NCBI RefSeq assembly: GCF_947179165.1
Contig: NC_077245.1
Coordinates: 17,082,740-17,146,739 of the forward strand
DNA: 64,000 bases
Origin: Solanum dulcamara
Lineage: Eukaryota > Streptophyta > Magnoliopsida > Solanales > Solanaceae
Reading direction: 5' to 3'
Shown here piece by piece: positions 12,101 to 23,164 of this stretch. The position numbers and the translations under genes are program-made. The stretch's first letter is position 1. Each line of letters opens with the position of its first letter. The notes beneath the pieces were generated by a model. It worked only from the letters and a program-made list of their open reading frames with translations, made no database searches and was not told the DNA's origin.

Positions 12101-15100
12101 CCGAAATGAGATGTCTACATATTTCAGGAGTAGGAAGGTTTCACCGGCGATATATTTCACTCAAGAAAAGAAAAGATTGGAAATACCTAAAGGGAATGAA
12201 ATCATAGACAGTTATGCTGGGGACAGAGCTATAGAGTTTCAAAATCCAAATGGGTCATCTAGCAATATGCATTTACCAATGAAATCTTCAAATTCCTCTG
12301 CGAATACAAAAAAGTATGGGACCCATAATGGTTGTGCAGCTCCAATTTTGAATGGATCCAACAACAGTAAAATACATACTTCTGTTAAAAATAGTGATTC
12401 TATTGATGCAACTAGTGAGTTGGATACTAATGATGTGTTCTCAGCCACATCCACAGAAAGGAGGAACATTGAGGCCCCCAGACCTTCAGTTGATGCTAAC
12501 ATGGAGCTGTTTGAAGGAAATATGTGCGCGTCCACAACTGGTGTGGTAAGAGTGCAGTCCAGAAAGAAGGCAGAGATGTTCTTGGTTCGAACGGACGGGT
12601 TTTTGTGCAACAGAGAAAAGGTAACAGAATCTTCCTTGGCCTTCACTCATCCTAGCACCCAGCAGCAGATGCTTTTATGGAAATCCACGCCTAAGACCGT
12701 TCTCCTTCTAAAGAAGCTGGGACAAGAACTCTTGGAAGAAGCCAAAGAGGTGCTTACACATTTATCATTAATTGATTTTGGACTTTGTTTGACTACTCTG
12801 TTAATGCTCGTTATGCTCTCCCTATTTGGTTTTCCTGAGGATGCATACAGTTATAAGTAGGTTTAATACAGCTTCTAATTTACTCTAGCAAGGCTCACAT
12901 AAAGGAAGACCCTCGAATTTTCCTTGAGAGTAAGACATCTATTTTGGCTCATTTGAAATTTCTGTGCTACATAATCATCTTATCTACTTTCTAAACTCTA
13001 TGTATATATCTTGAAAATTCCAGGTTGAGAGATCAAGTAGGCCTACTTGCTCCTGTTTATTCTTTATCAACAATTAGAAAAAAAGAAGAAGAATATGCTC
13101 GACATATGTTCGTGTGTCATACTAGCCCAACCTGTCAGCATACACAAACACATTACAAAAGCTGCTGTTAATTTGTGAATGCATTTAGTCACTGTCAATC
13201 ATCTGTAATATGAATTCATCTACTTTCTGTCCAATTTTGTATCCACCAACCAACTTGAGAAAGGAATATATGACCATTAGTTTTCTCTAATCATTTTGGA
13301 TCTTCTTTTCCACTGACTTTCGTCCCTCCTACATCATGGATTTGAGTGTCTCATGCAAGTCACTTCCTAATTTTGCCCAAGTGAATCTTGGTTAGATTAG
13401 GCCATGGAGATTTTCCTCCATTTGTTTCATTTTGAGAACATGTAATTTCAGCTTGTTGTGCATAGCTCTATGATTCATGTATGGAACTTATCTTTGAAGG
13501 TTCCATATTTCAGAAAATATACACTTGTAGCAGATCCACTAATTTCTTTTTCAGCATGCTTATACAGTGGAAACAATGTCCTTATTGTTCTTTTATACTT
13601 GGTTTTACATTTACTTTAGATAAGTATCTCTGGCAAGTAGTTTACTATCTCATAGTTTTAATTCATTTGCTTTTCTATTTTCATTCTTCTTTGAAGGTTG
13701 CTTTTTTCTTGTATTACCAAGAGAAAATGAATGTTCTTGTTGAACCGGAGGTGCATGATATATTTGCTCGAATTCCAGGCTTCGGCTTCGTTCAGACCTT
13801 TGACAGTCAAGATACCAGGTGGGATGACTCATAAACTGTATGCGCAGATAGCATTGTTCATGTATTTCTTTGTTTGTCTCGGTTCACTTCTTTTACTTCA
13901 CAAAAAGATGCTAACCTTGCCTGATGTACCTAATGCAGTGATCTTCATGAAAGGGTTGATTTTGTTGCCTGCCTAGGAGGAGATGGAGTTATACTCCATG
14001 CTTCTAAATTATTTCGAGGTGCTATCCCACCTGTTGTGTCATTTAATCTAGGATCCCTTGGATTTCTCACTTCCCATACAGTATGCTTCCTGACTGACAG
14101 TGTTATGATTTAGTTCTTAATTCACTTGGAAAGTCTCTCCTCTTACTTTTTCTTATTAATCCATAAAGTTCGAGGATTATAAGAAGGATCTAAGACAAGT
14201 CATTCATGGGAACAGAACTCTGGATGGTGTCTATATAACTCTACGAATGCGTCTTCGATGTGAAATATTCAGAAATGGGAAGGCAATGCCTGGAAAGGTG
14301 TTCGATGTCCTAAATGAAGTTGTAGTTGATCGTGGTTCTAATCCGTATCTCTCCAAAATTGAGTGTTATGAACACGACCGCCTCATTACAAAGGTGCATT
14401 TTTGTAAAGCACTGTCAGCCACCCCATTGCCCCTTCAGAAGAACAAAAGAATCCCATTTTTCGTAGTTCAGTCTTTGTAGATCTTCCTAGACAACTTTTT
14501 TATTTCAATGAGCATCCACTTGATTAGGGAGCTTGAGAATATGGAGATACCTGACGCCGTTTTATGTTATTTGGCAGGTGCAAGCTGATGGGGTCATAGT
14601 AGCCACACCAACTGGAAGTACAGCTTATTCCACGGCTGCTGGAGGTTCCATGGTACCTATTATCTCTGAAAGATGTGAACCTTTTTAACCTACATGAATT
14701 GAGCATAGTGTAATGAGTTGTATCTAAAGAAAAGAATGAGTTGTATCCTGAAAATGCCACAAGCAATGAGTTGTATCCAAAGCAAAGAATAAGTTAAAGC
14801 TGAATTACAGAATTAGTGTAAGTTGTGAGGGTTCACAGCTTGAGCAGTTTGTTGTGGAAATAATGAACTACTGAAAAAGAACCACAGAGAAGCAGTACAC
14901 TACCCCTTCGCTTAAAACAACAACAACCCAGTGAAATCCCACAACGTGGGGTCTGGAGAGGGTAAAGTGTACGCAGACTTTACTCCTACCAAGGTAGTGT
15001 ACTCCTACCAAGCAGTACACTACCCCTTCACTTCTCAAGAAGAAATAGGAGAAGAATAGATAGGAAAAGAAAGAAGACTGCATTATGCCCTTAATAGTAA

Positions 15101-18100
15101 AGATATAGAAATTTCATGACATATTTTTAAGAGCTATTGGTAGAAGCAGTGATTCTTCCTGTCAATAGTTAAATCTTGATGTGGAAATGGGGGGATGCAA
15201 CAGACACTGATATTGAAATAGATGAAAAGATCACTTTGAAGATGTGGGAGAAAGCTGCTAAGTTAGTCTCATTTGGGCTCCTGATTAAAAACCTGCTATT
15301 GATTTTCTGGAAAAGGTTGAAAATCTATCATTGATTACCCAAGAAAAACTGACGGCAAGCTTTTTTGTGTGGTTCTGTATTCAGTGGTATTGATGTTTAT
15401 GGTTCACAGCTCCTTAACCTAATAGTGATCAAGTGGTTTACTTCTTTCCGCTTCCTATTTATTATTCATGATAAAGCAATAAATGCATAATCTTGTTTCC
15501 GGTTCCTATTTATTATACTGATTGAGAGTAGTGGAGATCTTCAAATTATTTCATAAAATGTCACTCTTAGTGTCAATGTGTGCAATAAGACCGTAACTTG
15601 AAGCACTCAATCACGTTGTCAGCAGTATGAACTTTTTTTTGGCATCGAAAGCAAATTGGTGGAACTATGTTAAACAAATGAGCTTTCAGTGTACTGCTAA
15701 GAAGTTTTAGCTTTGTGAAGACTTCTTTCTGATATTTTTCATTCTACTCACTCATCTTGAAATTGCATCTTGTAGTATGTGGTTTTGCTATAGATTTATT
15801 TGTAAAATTTGGAAGTCGTATGTTTGTCGTTCATTTAATTGATGATGAAGCATCACTCAAAACTGTGCTCCTTCTGGTCAACTGTAGTTGATTGTTTCGT
15901 CTTGACCAAGTGGCTGCTAGAATAGTATATCACAAGGAAATTTATGTCATGCAGGTGCACCCAAATGTTCCTTGCATGCTCTTCACACCAATCTGCCCAC
16001 ACTCGCTCTCATTCAGACCTGTCATTCTTCCAGACTCTGCAAGGCTGGAATTAAAGGTGACTTTCTCAGTAAATATCTTAATAATCTTAAAATAAGTTCT
16101 CTTAATTACTAGTGCTAGTACCTTGATGTTCGATATTACTTTTTGGGAGTGGTACTTAATGGACCTGATTTCATAACTATAAGCCCTATACTGAATACTT
16201 TAACTGAATTGGAAAGTATCAGGGAAAAAAATGGGAAGAATAACTGTAATATTTCAGAAAAATATAGGAGCATTGTTGTATCTTGGTCATTAGTGATCTA
16301 TTAACACAGGATCCTAGAGTTGTATGCTTTAGGAGAATGTCTTGAACTATGTGATAACCCATCCATGAAGTGGGATGATTCTTCTTTATTCAACATTTAG
16401 TTGTCAACGTATTTTGTTTGCCTTCTGGTCATTGGTTCAATGACTAAGGTAGTAAAACATGGAATGTGTTCTAGCCTCTTGTCACAACTTTGAATGCTTA
16501 CTAGTCAACCGAGTGGGGGTATTTAAGTGAGAAAGAGTTGAGGGATGGACCCATTGAAAGAAAAAAACGGATTGATCAGTTGTTGTCAAGGGTATCTATC
16601 AAATAAAAATAGCCAACTTATTTTAAGGATGGCATTCTTTGGTTTCAAAAGAAAGGATGTTGAAAGAATAATAAAAGAGGAAGCAAACTAGAAGTAGACA
16701 GATGTCATGCAGGTGCACCCAAATGTTCCTTGCATGCTCTTCACATCAATCTGCCCACACTCACTCTCTTTGAGACCCATTATTCTTCCAGATTCAGCGT
16801 GGCTGGTATTAATGTTGTCCTTCTCAATGTATAAAATAGTTATGGAATAAATTTACTTTTAACCTATGTTGCTCCGACTCTTCAAAAGTGTCAGCCGGTG
16901 CGTGTCGGATTCTCCAAAAGTAGTGTATTTTCGGAGAATCCGACACGGGTATGGCATCGAAAGTGAGGAGTCCGTGCAACTTTGCTTTTAACTGCTAGTG
17001 CTAGTACTTTAATATATTGTGTTAATACTTCTTGGGCACTTATGTAACTGAATGAGTTGGGGAATATATAGAAGAGGGAAGGGAAAATGAGGAAGATAAA
17101 AGTGAATGGAGAGTTAGTTATGATGTCACAGTCTGTTTTTGAATCAAGGTTGGATGTAGACTCTAAGTCTGTTCCTGAAAGCACAATGATGTGGTGATGA
17201 CATTCTGATAATGCTTTCCCAACTGTAGTTTGTATATTGATACCAGAGGAAAAAACACAATTGCTCACTTACATAATATGCATGATGGAGAAACCCTTTG
17301 GGTCTTGAGGCTCAGAAGAACCCTACGGAACGGGGAAGGATGAATTCCAAAACCTTATCACTTTATTATATAAATGGATATCTCACAAATGGACCAAGAT
17401 ATGCTGAGATGGAAAGAAAAAAATAATAATGGTGCTTGTTTGATACAATCGTTTAAGAGAATGGGAAGTGCATTTCCATATTCTTAACTATTCTTACAGC
17501 TGCAATTTGAGAAAGAATATGGCATATGTTAGGTTGTGTTACATGTGTAAATGTTGGACCAGCTATGCTTGCATGGGAAAGTAGAGAGCCAGTTCAGGTG
17601 GATTATGGTGGATACTGCAGAATTTTTTCTGCATACAGTGAGAAAAGTCTGCCATGATAATGCCACTATTTGTTTATCTAGACTTTCACAATGATGAAAA
17701 GAAGAGGCAGAATATTGAATGTAGCATCATTGGCGTTTATGCAAGTAGTTTGGAGAGAGAAATAGAAGAGTTTTGAAGGGATAGAGTATACTTTAGTACA
17801 AATGAGGACTAGTCTTCTACATGCCACTTGATGTCTTTTGTAGAGAACCATATTCTTGTATAGTTTCTCTATTTGTACAACGGGATATTCTCTCACAACA
17901 TCAATGATTTTTTTCTTCTTCTAGAATGTGTCCCCTTTTTTCTGCAGCTTCTGATCTGAACTTCTCTTCTACCCCCATGATGGAGTTACTAAAACAATTA
18001 AATATGATATTGAATGTTGTTAGTTATTTCTTGTGGCTGATTTATCAAAATCAGAAATTGAAAATCAATTGTGATATGAGTAATTTCTTATTGCTGTTGA

Positions 18101-19037
18101 AATTTCATTTCAATGATGTTCAATTTGAGTCGTTTGATTATTATTGTCAATAGTGTATGATGGATGTTGAAGTTAGTAATTTCAATTGCAATATGATGCT
18201 TTATGTTGTAATTGGTTTGTGCTAGATATTTTAAGTGATCCTTTAATTGAGCGCTTCACTTTGAGAAGTGTGTGCCTCGCTTGCCAGTTTTCACTTAAAG
18301 CCCCACACGTGCTCTCTTTTTTGCATTTTTTGTTGTAGAAACAATGCCTCCAGTTCACATGTCTGAATATGCAACTATTAATACTAGCTACAAGTCTACA
18401 ACCTCACTCTTTATTTCCTTAAATGCATCTGAAGCTGTGCTTGATTTTTATAGGCCGTCTTAGAGAATGTACTGGTCAATATTCTTAAAAGGAGGTTGAC
18501 ATGATTCCTATGTTACTTTACGTTTCTTAGGATGCTTTAATTTTTTTCCCGAATTGAGTACTGTTGGTGAAAAAGCCTGTATACAACAACTATCTTGTTT
18601 GACGATTGGCACCTATGTTTAATTTCTTGATGCACACCATTATATCTTGTTTGATGATTGGCACCTTGATGAGTGCATATATATGATGTTACACCATGAG
18701 ATGTCCGTAGTTTCAGTGAGATATGCCAATTTGGTAGCAAAGGCACAACTGCTTCTTTCTGAACTTTTTGATCTTTTGTGGATGACATTTCATACTATTC
18801 GTTTAGAAGCTTAAATTATTTGCATGTAAACAGATTCCAGAGGATGCACGCAACAATGCTTGGGTCTCCTTTGATGGGAAGAGACGACAACAACTGTCTA
18901 GAGGAGATTCTATTCGAATATGTATGAGCCAGCATCCGCTTCCTACAGTCAATAAGTGTGACCAAACAGGCGATTGGTTTGGTAGCTTGATCCGTTGCCT
19001 GAATTGGAACGAAAGACTAGACCAGAAAGCACTCTGA
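9123..19037 (+). CDS. NADK2: NAD kinase 2, chloroplast type (8 exons, about 1007 aa)
   Basis: Phosphorylates NAD+ to NADP+ with ATP; in plants NADK2 is the plastid enzyme supplying NADP+ for photosynthetic electron transport. Exons by frame and GT-AG sites: 9123-9353, 10827-12749, 13697-13818, 13939-14080, 14169-14393, 14578-14652, 15955-16056, 18834-19037 (stop TGA). They total 3024 bases with every phase matching; Arabidopsis NADK2 is 985 aa. Exon 1 gives a Ser/Arg-rich, acid-poor N-terminus fitting a transit peptide. Exon 2 encodes the long plant-specific N-terminal region, including conserved blocks LPWIGPVPGDIAEVEAYCRIF-like (start of exon) and [15 protein letters not shown], and a variable Ser/Asn-rich linker. 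Exons 3-8 form the catalytic domain: [11 protein letters not shown] (GGDG nucleotide motif), [14 protein letters not shown] and [15 protein letters not shown]. The ATG at 9123 is the first in frame. Family knowledge says NADK2 binds calmodulin. Introns carry SINEs, a MITE and a dead copy of exon 7. Confidence 0.95.
9526..9974 (+). mobile_element. SINE-type retroposon with TTG tail in NADK2 intron 1
   Basis: The insert starts with a block like CGAGGATATGATCCTTGATAG. It contains GAGGGTCCATCGGAAACATC and a GATCTACGTACGCTCCACCCT block, and ends in TATGTTGTTGTTTTT. I recognise this layout as a common Solanaceae SINE family (TS-like). It is flanked by TAGCTGGCTGCACTGG (9510-9525) and TAGCTGACTGCGCTGA (9975-9990), which match at 13 of 16 positions and look like an aged target-site duplication. 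Confidence 0.65.
14914..15009 (-). mobile_element. Truncated TTG-tailed SINE in NADK2 intron 6
   Basis: On the plus strand it begins AACAACAACAACCCAG and reads through GTGGGGTCTGGAGAGGGTA and GTACGCAGACTTTAC. This is the reverse complement of the 3' end of the same SINE family as in intron 1. It is bounded by a 24-base direct repeat (14890-14913 and 15010-15033) that differs at one position, so this is a 5'-truncated insertion with a nearly intact target-site duplication. Confidence 0.8.
16713..16814 (+). pseudogene. Decayed duplicate of NADK2 exon 7
   Basis: This 102-base segment in intron 7 matches exon 7 (15955-16056) at 89 of 102 positions. It is preceded by the same ATGTCATGCAG acceptor and is open over all 34 codons. 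Six residues differ (Pro to Ser in the TPICPH motif, Phe to Leu, Val to Ile, Arg to Trp, Glu to Val, Lys to Met). The donor is lost: AAG|GTGACT of exon 7 is ATG|TTGTCC here. The intron sequence after it also matches the intron after exon 7, so a piece of several hundred bases was duplicated. It is unlikely to be spliced in; using both exons would duplicate 34 residues in the catalytic domain. Confidence 0.9.
16868..16980. mobile_element. 113-bp MITE in NADK2 intron 7
   Basis: It starts GTTGCTCCGACTCTTC and ends GAGTCCGTGCAAC, an imperfect terminal inverted repeat of about 15 bases. The interior contains GTGTCGGATTCTCC followed by its complement GGAGAATCCGACAC, forming a hairpin. It interrupts the alignment between the downstream flanks of exon 7 and its duplicate, so it inserted after or into the duplicated copy. 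I recognise the terminal motif as a small MITE common in nightshade genomes; superfamily not assigned. Confidence 0.75.
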
Positions 19038-19399
19038 AGCTAACTTCAACTATTTGTCATCACATTTATGTTTAAAAAAAATGTACAGTCATATTAGAAC
19101 AACTGAATTGCAGAAGATCCACTTAACAGAGTAGAAAATCCTTTTTTCCCCTACGGAGTTTATGGACCTCTTTGATAGAAGTGTGGCAGCTTCCTTCTGT
19201 TAAAGCGTTGATCACCTGTTTTACATTGGGCAGATAATGCCTTATTGCATCATGAAATACTTTTTTCTTGAGGCTCTATTTATTAAATGGAAATGTTGAT
19301 TCACCGTCAAAAGAGTGAACTCCTTCTCAGGATTGGTGTGTATAATAGGGCTGGGCATGGATAATTTTGGTTTTCAATTTTTAAATATACTATACTATT
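19038..19399. other. NADK2 3' flank
   Basis: This holds the 3' UTR of NADK2 and short intergenic DNA up to the LTR at 19400. I see no further gene and no certain poly(A) signal. Confidence 0.5.
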
Positions 19400-20661
19400 T
19401 GTTAGGACCCAGACACGGGTGTGATGACACATATCTTATCCTATCAAGACAAGTCAGCCTAAAACCCAACGGAATCAGGAAATGCGGAATTAACCAAATG
19501 GAATAGATACATAAAAGCGGAAGACTTAATCAATTTCAATAAACCCCTAATCTAGTTGTCATGTGTACAAGCCACTAGTAAAATGCGAAAATGAAAGATA
19601 AATTCAAGTCTCAATATCTTTGTTTCTCAAATAGAACAAAGCATAAGTAAAGAAATATGAGAATCCGTCGGATGACAAATAACTACCTTTCTATAAATCC
19701 TTGCGAAGCCTTGGATGAACAAGAGGGAAATCTAATTCACAGTGCGGGCTCGAAACTTATACAAGTGTAGAGGCAAGGAGTGAGTACCAAACAACACGGT
19801 ACTCAACAAGTAAACCAATAAGACAAGGTAAATCTAATAAAATACGGGAACTCCTTTCATCCCAACTGAACCTTCATAATTACAACATGCACAGAAAATC
19901 AGCCCAACCTAAAGTTCACGATTCACAGCTCACAAGACTTCATAATTCATAGATCAATGTTACAACTAGCAAAACACAAGTATCACATTTAGTAGTCACA
20001 AGAATCAAGTTCATCACACACAAATGTCGAGAATTATCATGCACAATCAATATTCGGATATCAATCACACTTGCCAGCAATGACCTCGGCATCAATAACA
20101 ATCGTCGGCAATGACCTCAGCATCAATATCACTCATCGACAAGGACCTCGGCATCACACACTCCCCGGAAATGACATCGACATCAGACACTCATCGAAAA
20201 TGATCTTGACATTAGACACTCACCGAAAATAACCTCAGCATCACACACTCGCTAAAAATGACATCAGCATCACACACTCGCTGAAAATGACCTTGGCATC
20301 ACCACTCACCGAAAATGACCTCAGCATCACAGTATATCCATCTTATCGCTGTGTTCTAGACTAATGTAAATTAGCATGTTCACACAATAATGAGAAAATG
20401 AAAAGTTCAGAAATTCACAATCACAACAAAGCTATCAAAGCATCTTTCAACTACACATCAATATCAAGATCAAGATAATTCACACTTTTTAATACATTGC
20501 CTTTTTTGTTAACCCCATTCGATAATTAAGGTTATAGTTCATTAGAGTAGGCAACCCATCACCTCATTCTCATTACTCCCCAACACATACAAGAAAGAGA
20601 GTTCAAGAATTCTACAAGATTTATGGAGTCTTAGAAGTTCACTTACCTTAATCAAACACGA
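19400..20661 (-). repeat. Older family-C gypsy LTR, left piece (minus strand)
   Basis: Read on the minus strand, this matches the right part of the LTR at 20662-23164. For example AAGTCAGCCTAAAAC at 19451 mirrors GTTTTAGGCTGACTT at 23101, and CCCAACACATAC (about 20580) mirrors GTATGTGTTGGGG-like sequence at about 22120. It begins TGTTAGGACCC at 19400. The matching sequence continues at 23170, so this is one LTR split by the plus-strand LTR. Confidence 0.85.
20060..20335. repeat. Minisatellite of about 28-32 bases inside the LTR
   Basis: About nine imperfect copies of a unit like CACTCACCGAAAATGACCTCAGCATCA follow each other. The plus-strand LTR holds only about three to four units of the same array (22375-22500, reverse complement), so the array differs in copy number between the two LTR copies. 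The units are too diverged and lack spacers, so it is not a CRISPR array. Confidence 0.85.
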
Positions 20662-23164
20662 TGTAATGACCCTGAAGGTTATTTTTGGTAATTTTAATAA
20701 AATGTCCATTTTATCCTTTTGGGTAGTTTCCTAGATTCATATTTGATTGATATCCGATGTCGATTTCGTAGTTTTTCTTGAAAAGTTGAGATTTTTGATA
20801 AACTTTGAATTTTGGAGGTTTGGATGGCTCAAAAGTGGTATTTGAGATCATTTAGAGTTTCAGGTCTCGAAATGGAATTCCATCGATTCCATCAGCTCCA
20901 GAATGTTGAAATTGGTCTAGGAGAGTTGACAAAATTAGATTTAGGATTATATTGTGGATTTGAGGTGTTAAGTTGGAAATCGTTCAGGGTTTGGCCATAG
21001 GGTTGACTTTGGTCAACGTTGAGGGATCGGATGCTCGAAATTGAATTCCAACGACTCCATTGAATTTGGAGGGTGATTTTAGGCCTGGGGAGAGTTCTTG
21101 TGTGTTTTTCGGAAGCTCCGAGGGAATTTTGGTCTTTTTAAAATTTGAAATTTGTTTGATTGCGACTTATCAAGTTTCAGATCAAGAAATCCTCGAAATC
21201 AAATTTCAGCAGTTCTGTTGAGTCTGAAACGTCTAATTTAGTAGGATTGCATATATGATTTGTGTATACGGGGTTCTGATCGAATCCCAAGGGTCATTCG
21301 GAGGCTTGGAGACTTAGGGGATTTTGCTGGTTTACTACCCCTGATCCAAACCACGCGATCGCGAGGGGGTTGGTCGCGATCGGGACACTCGCTTAAGCAA
21401 TAGTTTCTTCGCGAAAGCGAAGGTCAGTGCTGGTGAAGGAGTCACGAAAACGATTGAGGAACCGCTTTAGCGAAGATGCAGGGGTCTCGAAAGGGACCAA
21501 AGTATCGCGAAAGAGAGGTTCGCTTAAGCGAACCCAGTCGCTTAAGCGATATCTGAGAGGGGTTTGGCTGGAGTTTATGCTATTTTCACAATTTTTGAAC
21601 TTTGGAGTTTGGTAGGGGCGATTTGGAGAGGGAATTTTCGTGGGATTTCATTGGATAAGTTATTTTAACTCCACTTCGTCATTTACTTATGATTAATTGT
21701 TGATTTTAACATGAATATAAGGATTTCAATTGGTGGAAATGACTCTTTTTCAAGAACTTTGAGAAATTGTTCAAATGTTGATTGTGACTTGATTTGAGCT
21801 TGTTTTTTGAAATGATTTTCACCATTGAGTTCCTAAGGATATGAGGAACGTTCTCATGTAAAAAATTTCAGATTTAATACCTCCATTTTTGGAATCGAAA
21901 TTTGAGTCTTTTGATCCCCTTTTCTCGAATTTTGCATTTTTAGTGGCGTTGGACTTAGTTTCTAATTGTGAAACACCATTTGACTAGGTTGTAGCGATTC
22001 AGAGCATATTCGAAAGAAAAAGGCTCACGTAGATTGATTGATCATGGTTTGGTTAAGACAAATGAAATCTTTAAACTCCGTGAATATATTAGAATCCCAA
22101 ATTTCCATTTGTATATGTGTTGGGGAGTAATAGGAATGAGGTTACAGGTTGAATCATGATATGAACTAATCTAATTGATCGACGGGGTTAATAAAAGATG
22201 ATATATTTTATTGTAGAGATTTTAGTACTATATGTCGTGATCTAGATATATATGTGTATTTGATGAAATACTTTGATAGTCTGATTATGATTGCGGATTG
22301 TTTGAATTGAATTCTTCCTCCTTACTTGTGTGAGCATGTTGATTGTATTTTTCTGAAACATTGTGATGAGATGTAGATGATTACGATGCTGAGGTCACTT
22401 TCGGTGCAATATTACGATGCTGAGGTCATTTCCGACGAAATTGTGAGACCGAGATTATTTTCTGTCAGAGCTTATGATGTCGAGGTCTTTATCGGCGATT
22501 GCACACATGCATAATTTTTGAGTGTGCATATACTTTTCTGCATATCTGTGTGTAATAGGCTTGATACTTATATGTGACTTGTGATTACTTGTACGTTATA
22601 TCTTGTGATATTGAGTTATGATATGAACCTTATTGAATTGTTTAGTATGAACTATTAGATTAGGCTGATTTCTGTGCAGGTTGTAGTTATGAAGGTTCGG
22701 TTGGGTTGGAAAGGATTTCATATATCCTATTAGATTTACTTAGTTTTGCTAGTTAACTTACTGGGTACCGTGTTGTTTGGTACTCACCCCTTGCTTTTAC
22801 ACATGTGTAGGTTCTGAGCCTAGGCTTTGATCATCTATTCTTTCTGATCATCTGAGGCTTCCAGGAGTTTGAGATAGGTAGCTATTGACATTCAACGGGC
22901 TCTCAAATTTTTCTGTACTTTTATGCTTTACTCTATTTTGAGAGTTGAAGACATATTGAGACTTGTATTTCATTTTCGTCTTATCTTTTTAGTGGCTTGT
23001 GCTTGTGACAACCAATCTTTGGGGGTTTTTGAAAGACTTCCTCTTTTATTTATTAATTGCCTATTTAGACTGTTTTTCGCTTTATTCCCAAAATTATTTG
23101 GTTTTAGGCTGACTTGTCAAGTGAGAAATGATAGGTGCCATCACACCGAATTCGGATTGTGACA
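20662..23164 (+). mobile_element. Solo LTR of gypsy family C (2.5 kb)
   Basis: Starts TGTAATGACC and ends GGATTGTGACA (TG...CA). It is flanked by CACGA (20657-20661) and CATAA (23165-23169), a 5-base duplication with two transition differences. Its left 1.4 kb matches the LTR at 60915-62349 that follows the pol of element C, which fixes the orientation. There is no internal coding region, so it is a solo LTR left by LTR-LTR recombination. The interior holds palindromic TCGCTTAAGCGA motifs and a short minisatellite. The short frames across it are not genes. Confidence 0.88.
21389..21549. repeat. Cluster of TCGCTTAAGCGA palindromes in the LTR
   Basis: The perfect 12-base palindrome TCGCTTAAGCGA occurs at 21520-21531 and 21538-21549, with a one-mismatch copy at 21389-21400. 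Related sites (ACGCGATCGCGAGG near 21354, TCGCGATCG near 21374, CGCTTTAGCG near 21463) surround them. Decayed versions (CACTTAAGCGG, CACTTAAGCAA) sit at the same place in the LTR at 61660-61690. Possibly protein-binding sites of the LTR; the function is unknown. Confidence 0.75.

Noticed and set aside
12239..12646. 135-codon minus-strand frame inside NADK2 exon 2
   Set aside because: Antisense shadow of the real exon; no domain.
16891..17268. 125-codon minus-strand frame in NADK2 intron 7
   Set aside because: It runs through the MITE and intron sequence, resembles no protein I know and is on the opposite strand to a real gene.
20060..20335. Regular repeats that might be taken for a CRISPR array
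   Set aside because: Units are directly adjacent and diverged, with no unique spacers. They sit inside an LTR of a eukaryotic genome and recur in the sister LTR.
20812..21615. Two 62-codon frames within the solo LTR
   Set aside because: They lie in non-coding LTR sequence whose parallel copy at 60915-62349 has stops in the same frames.
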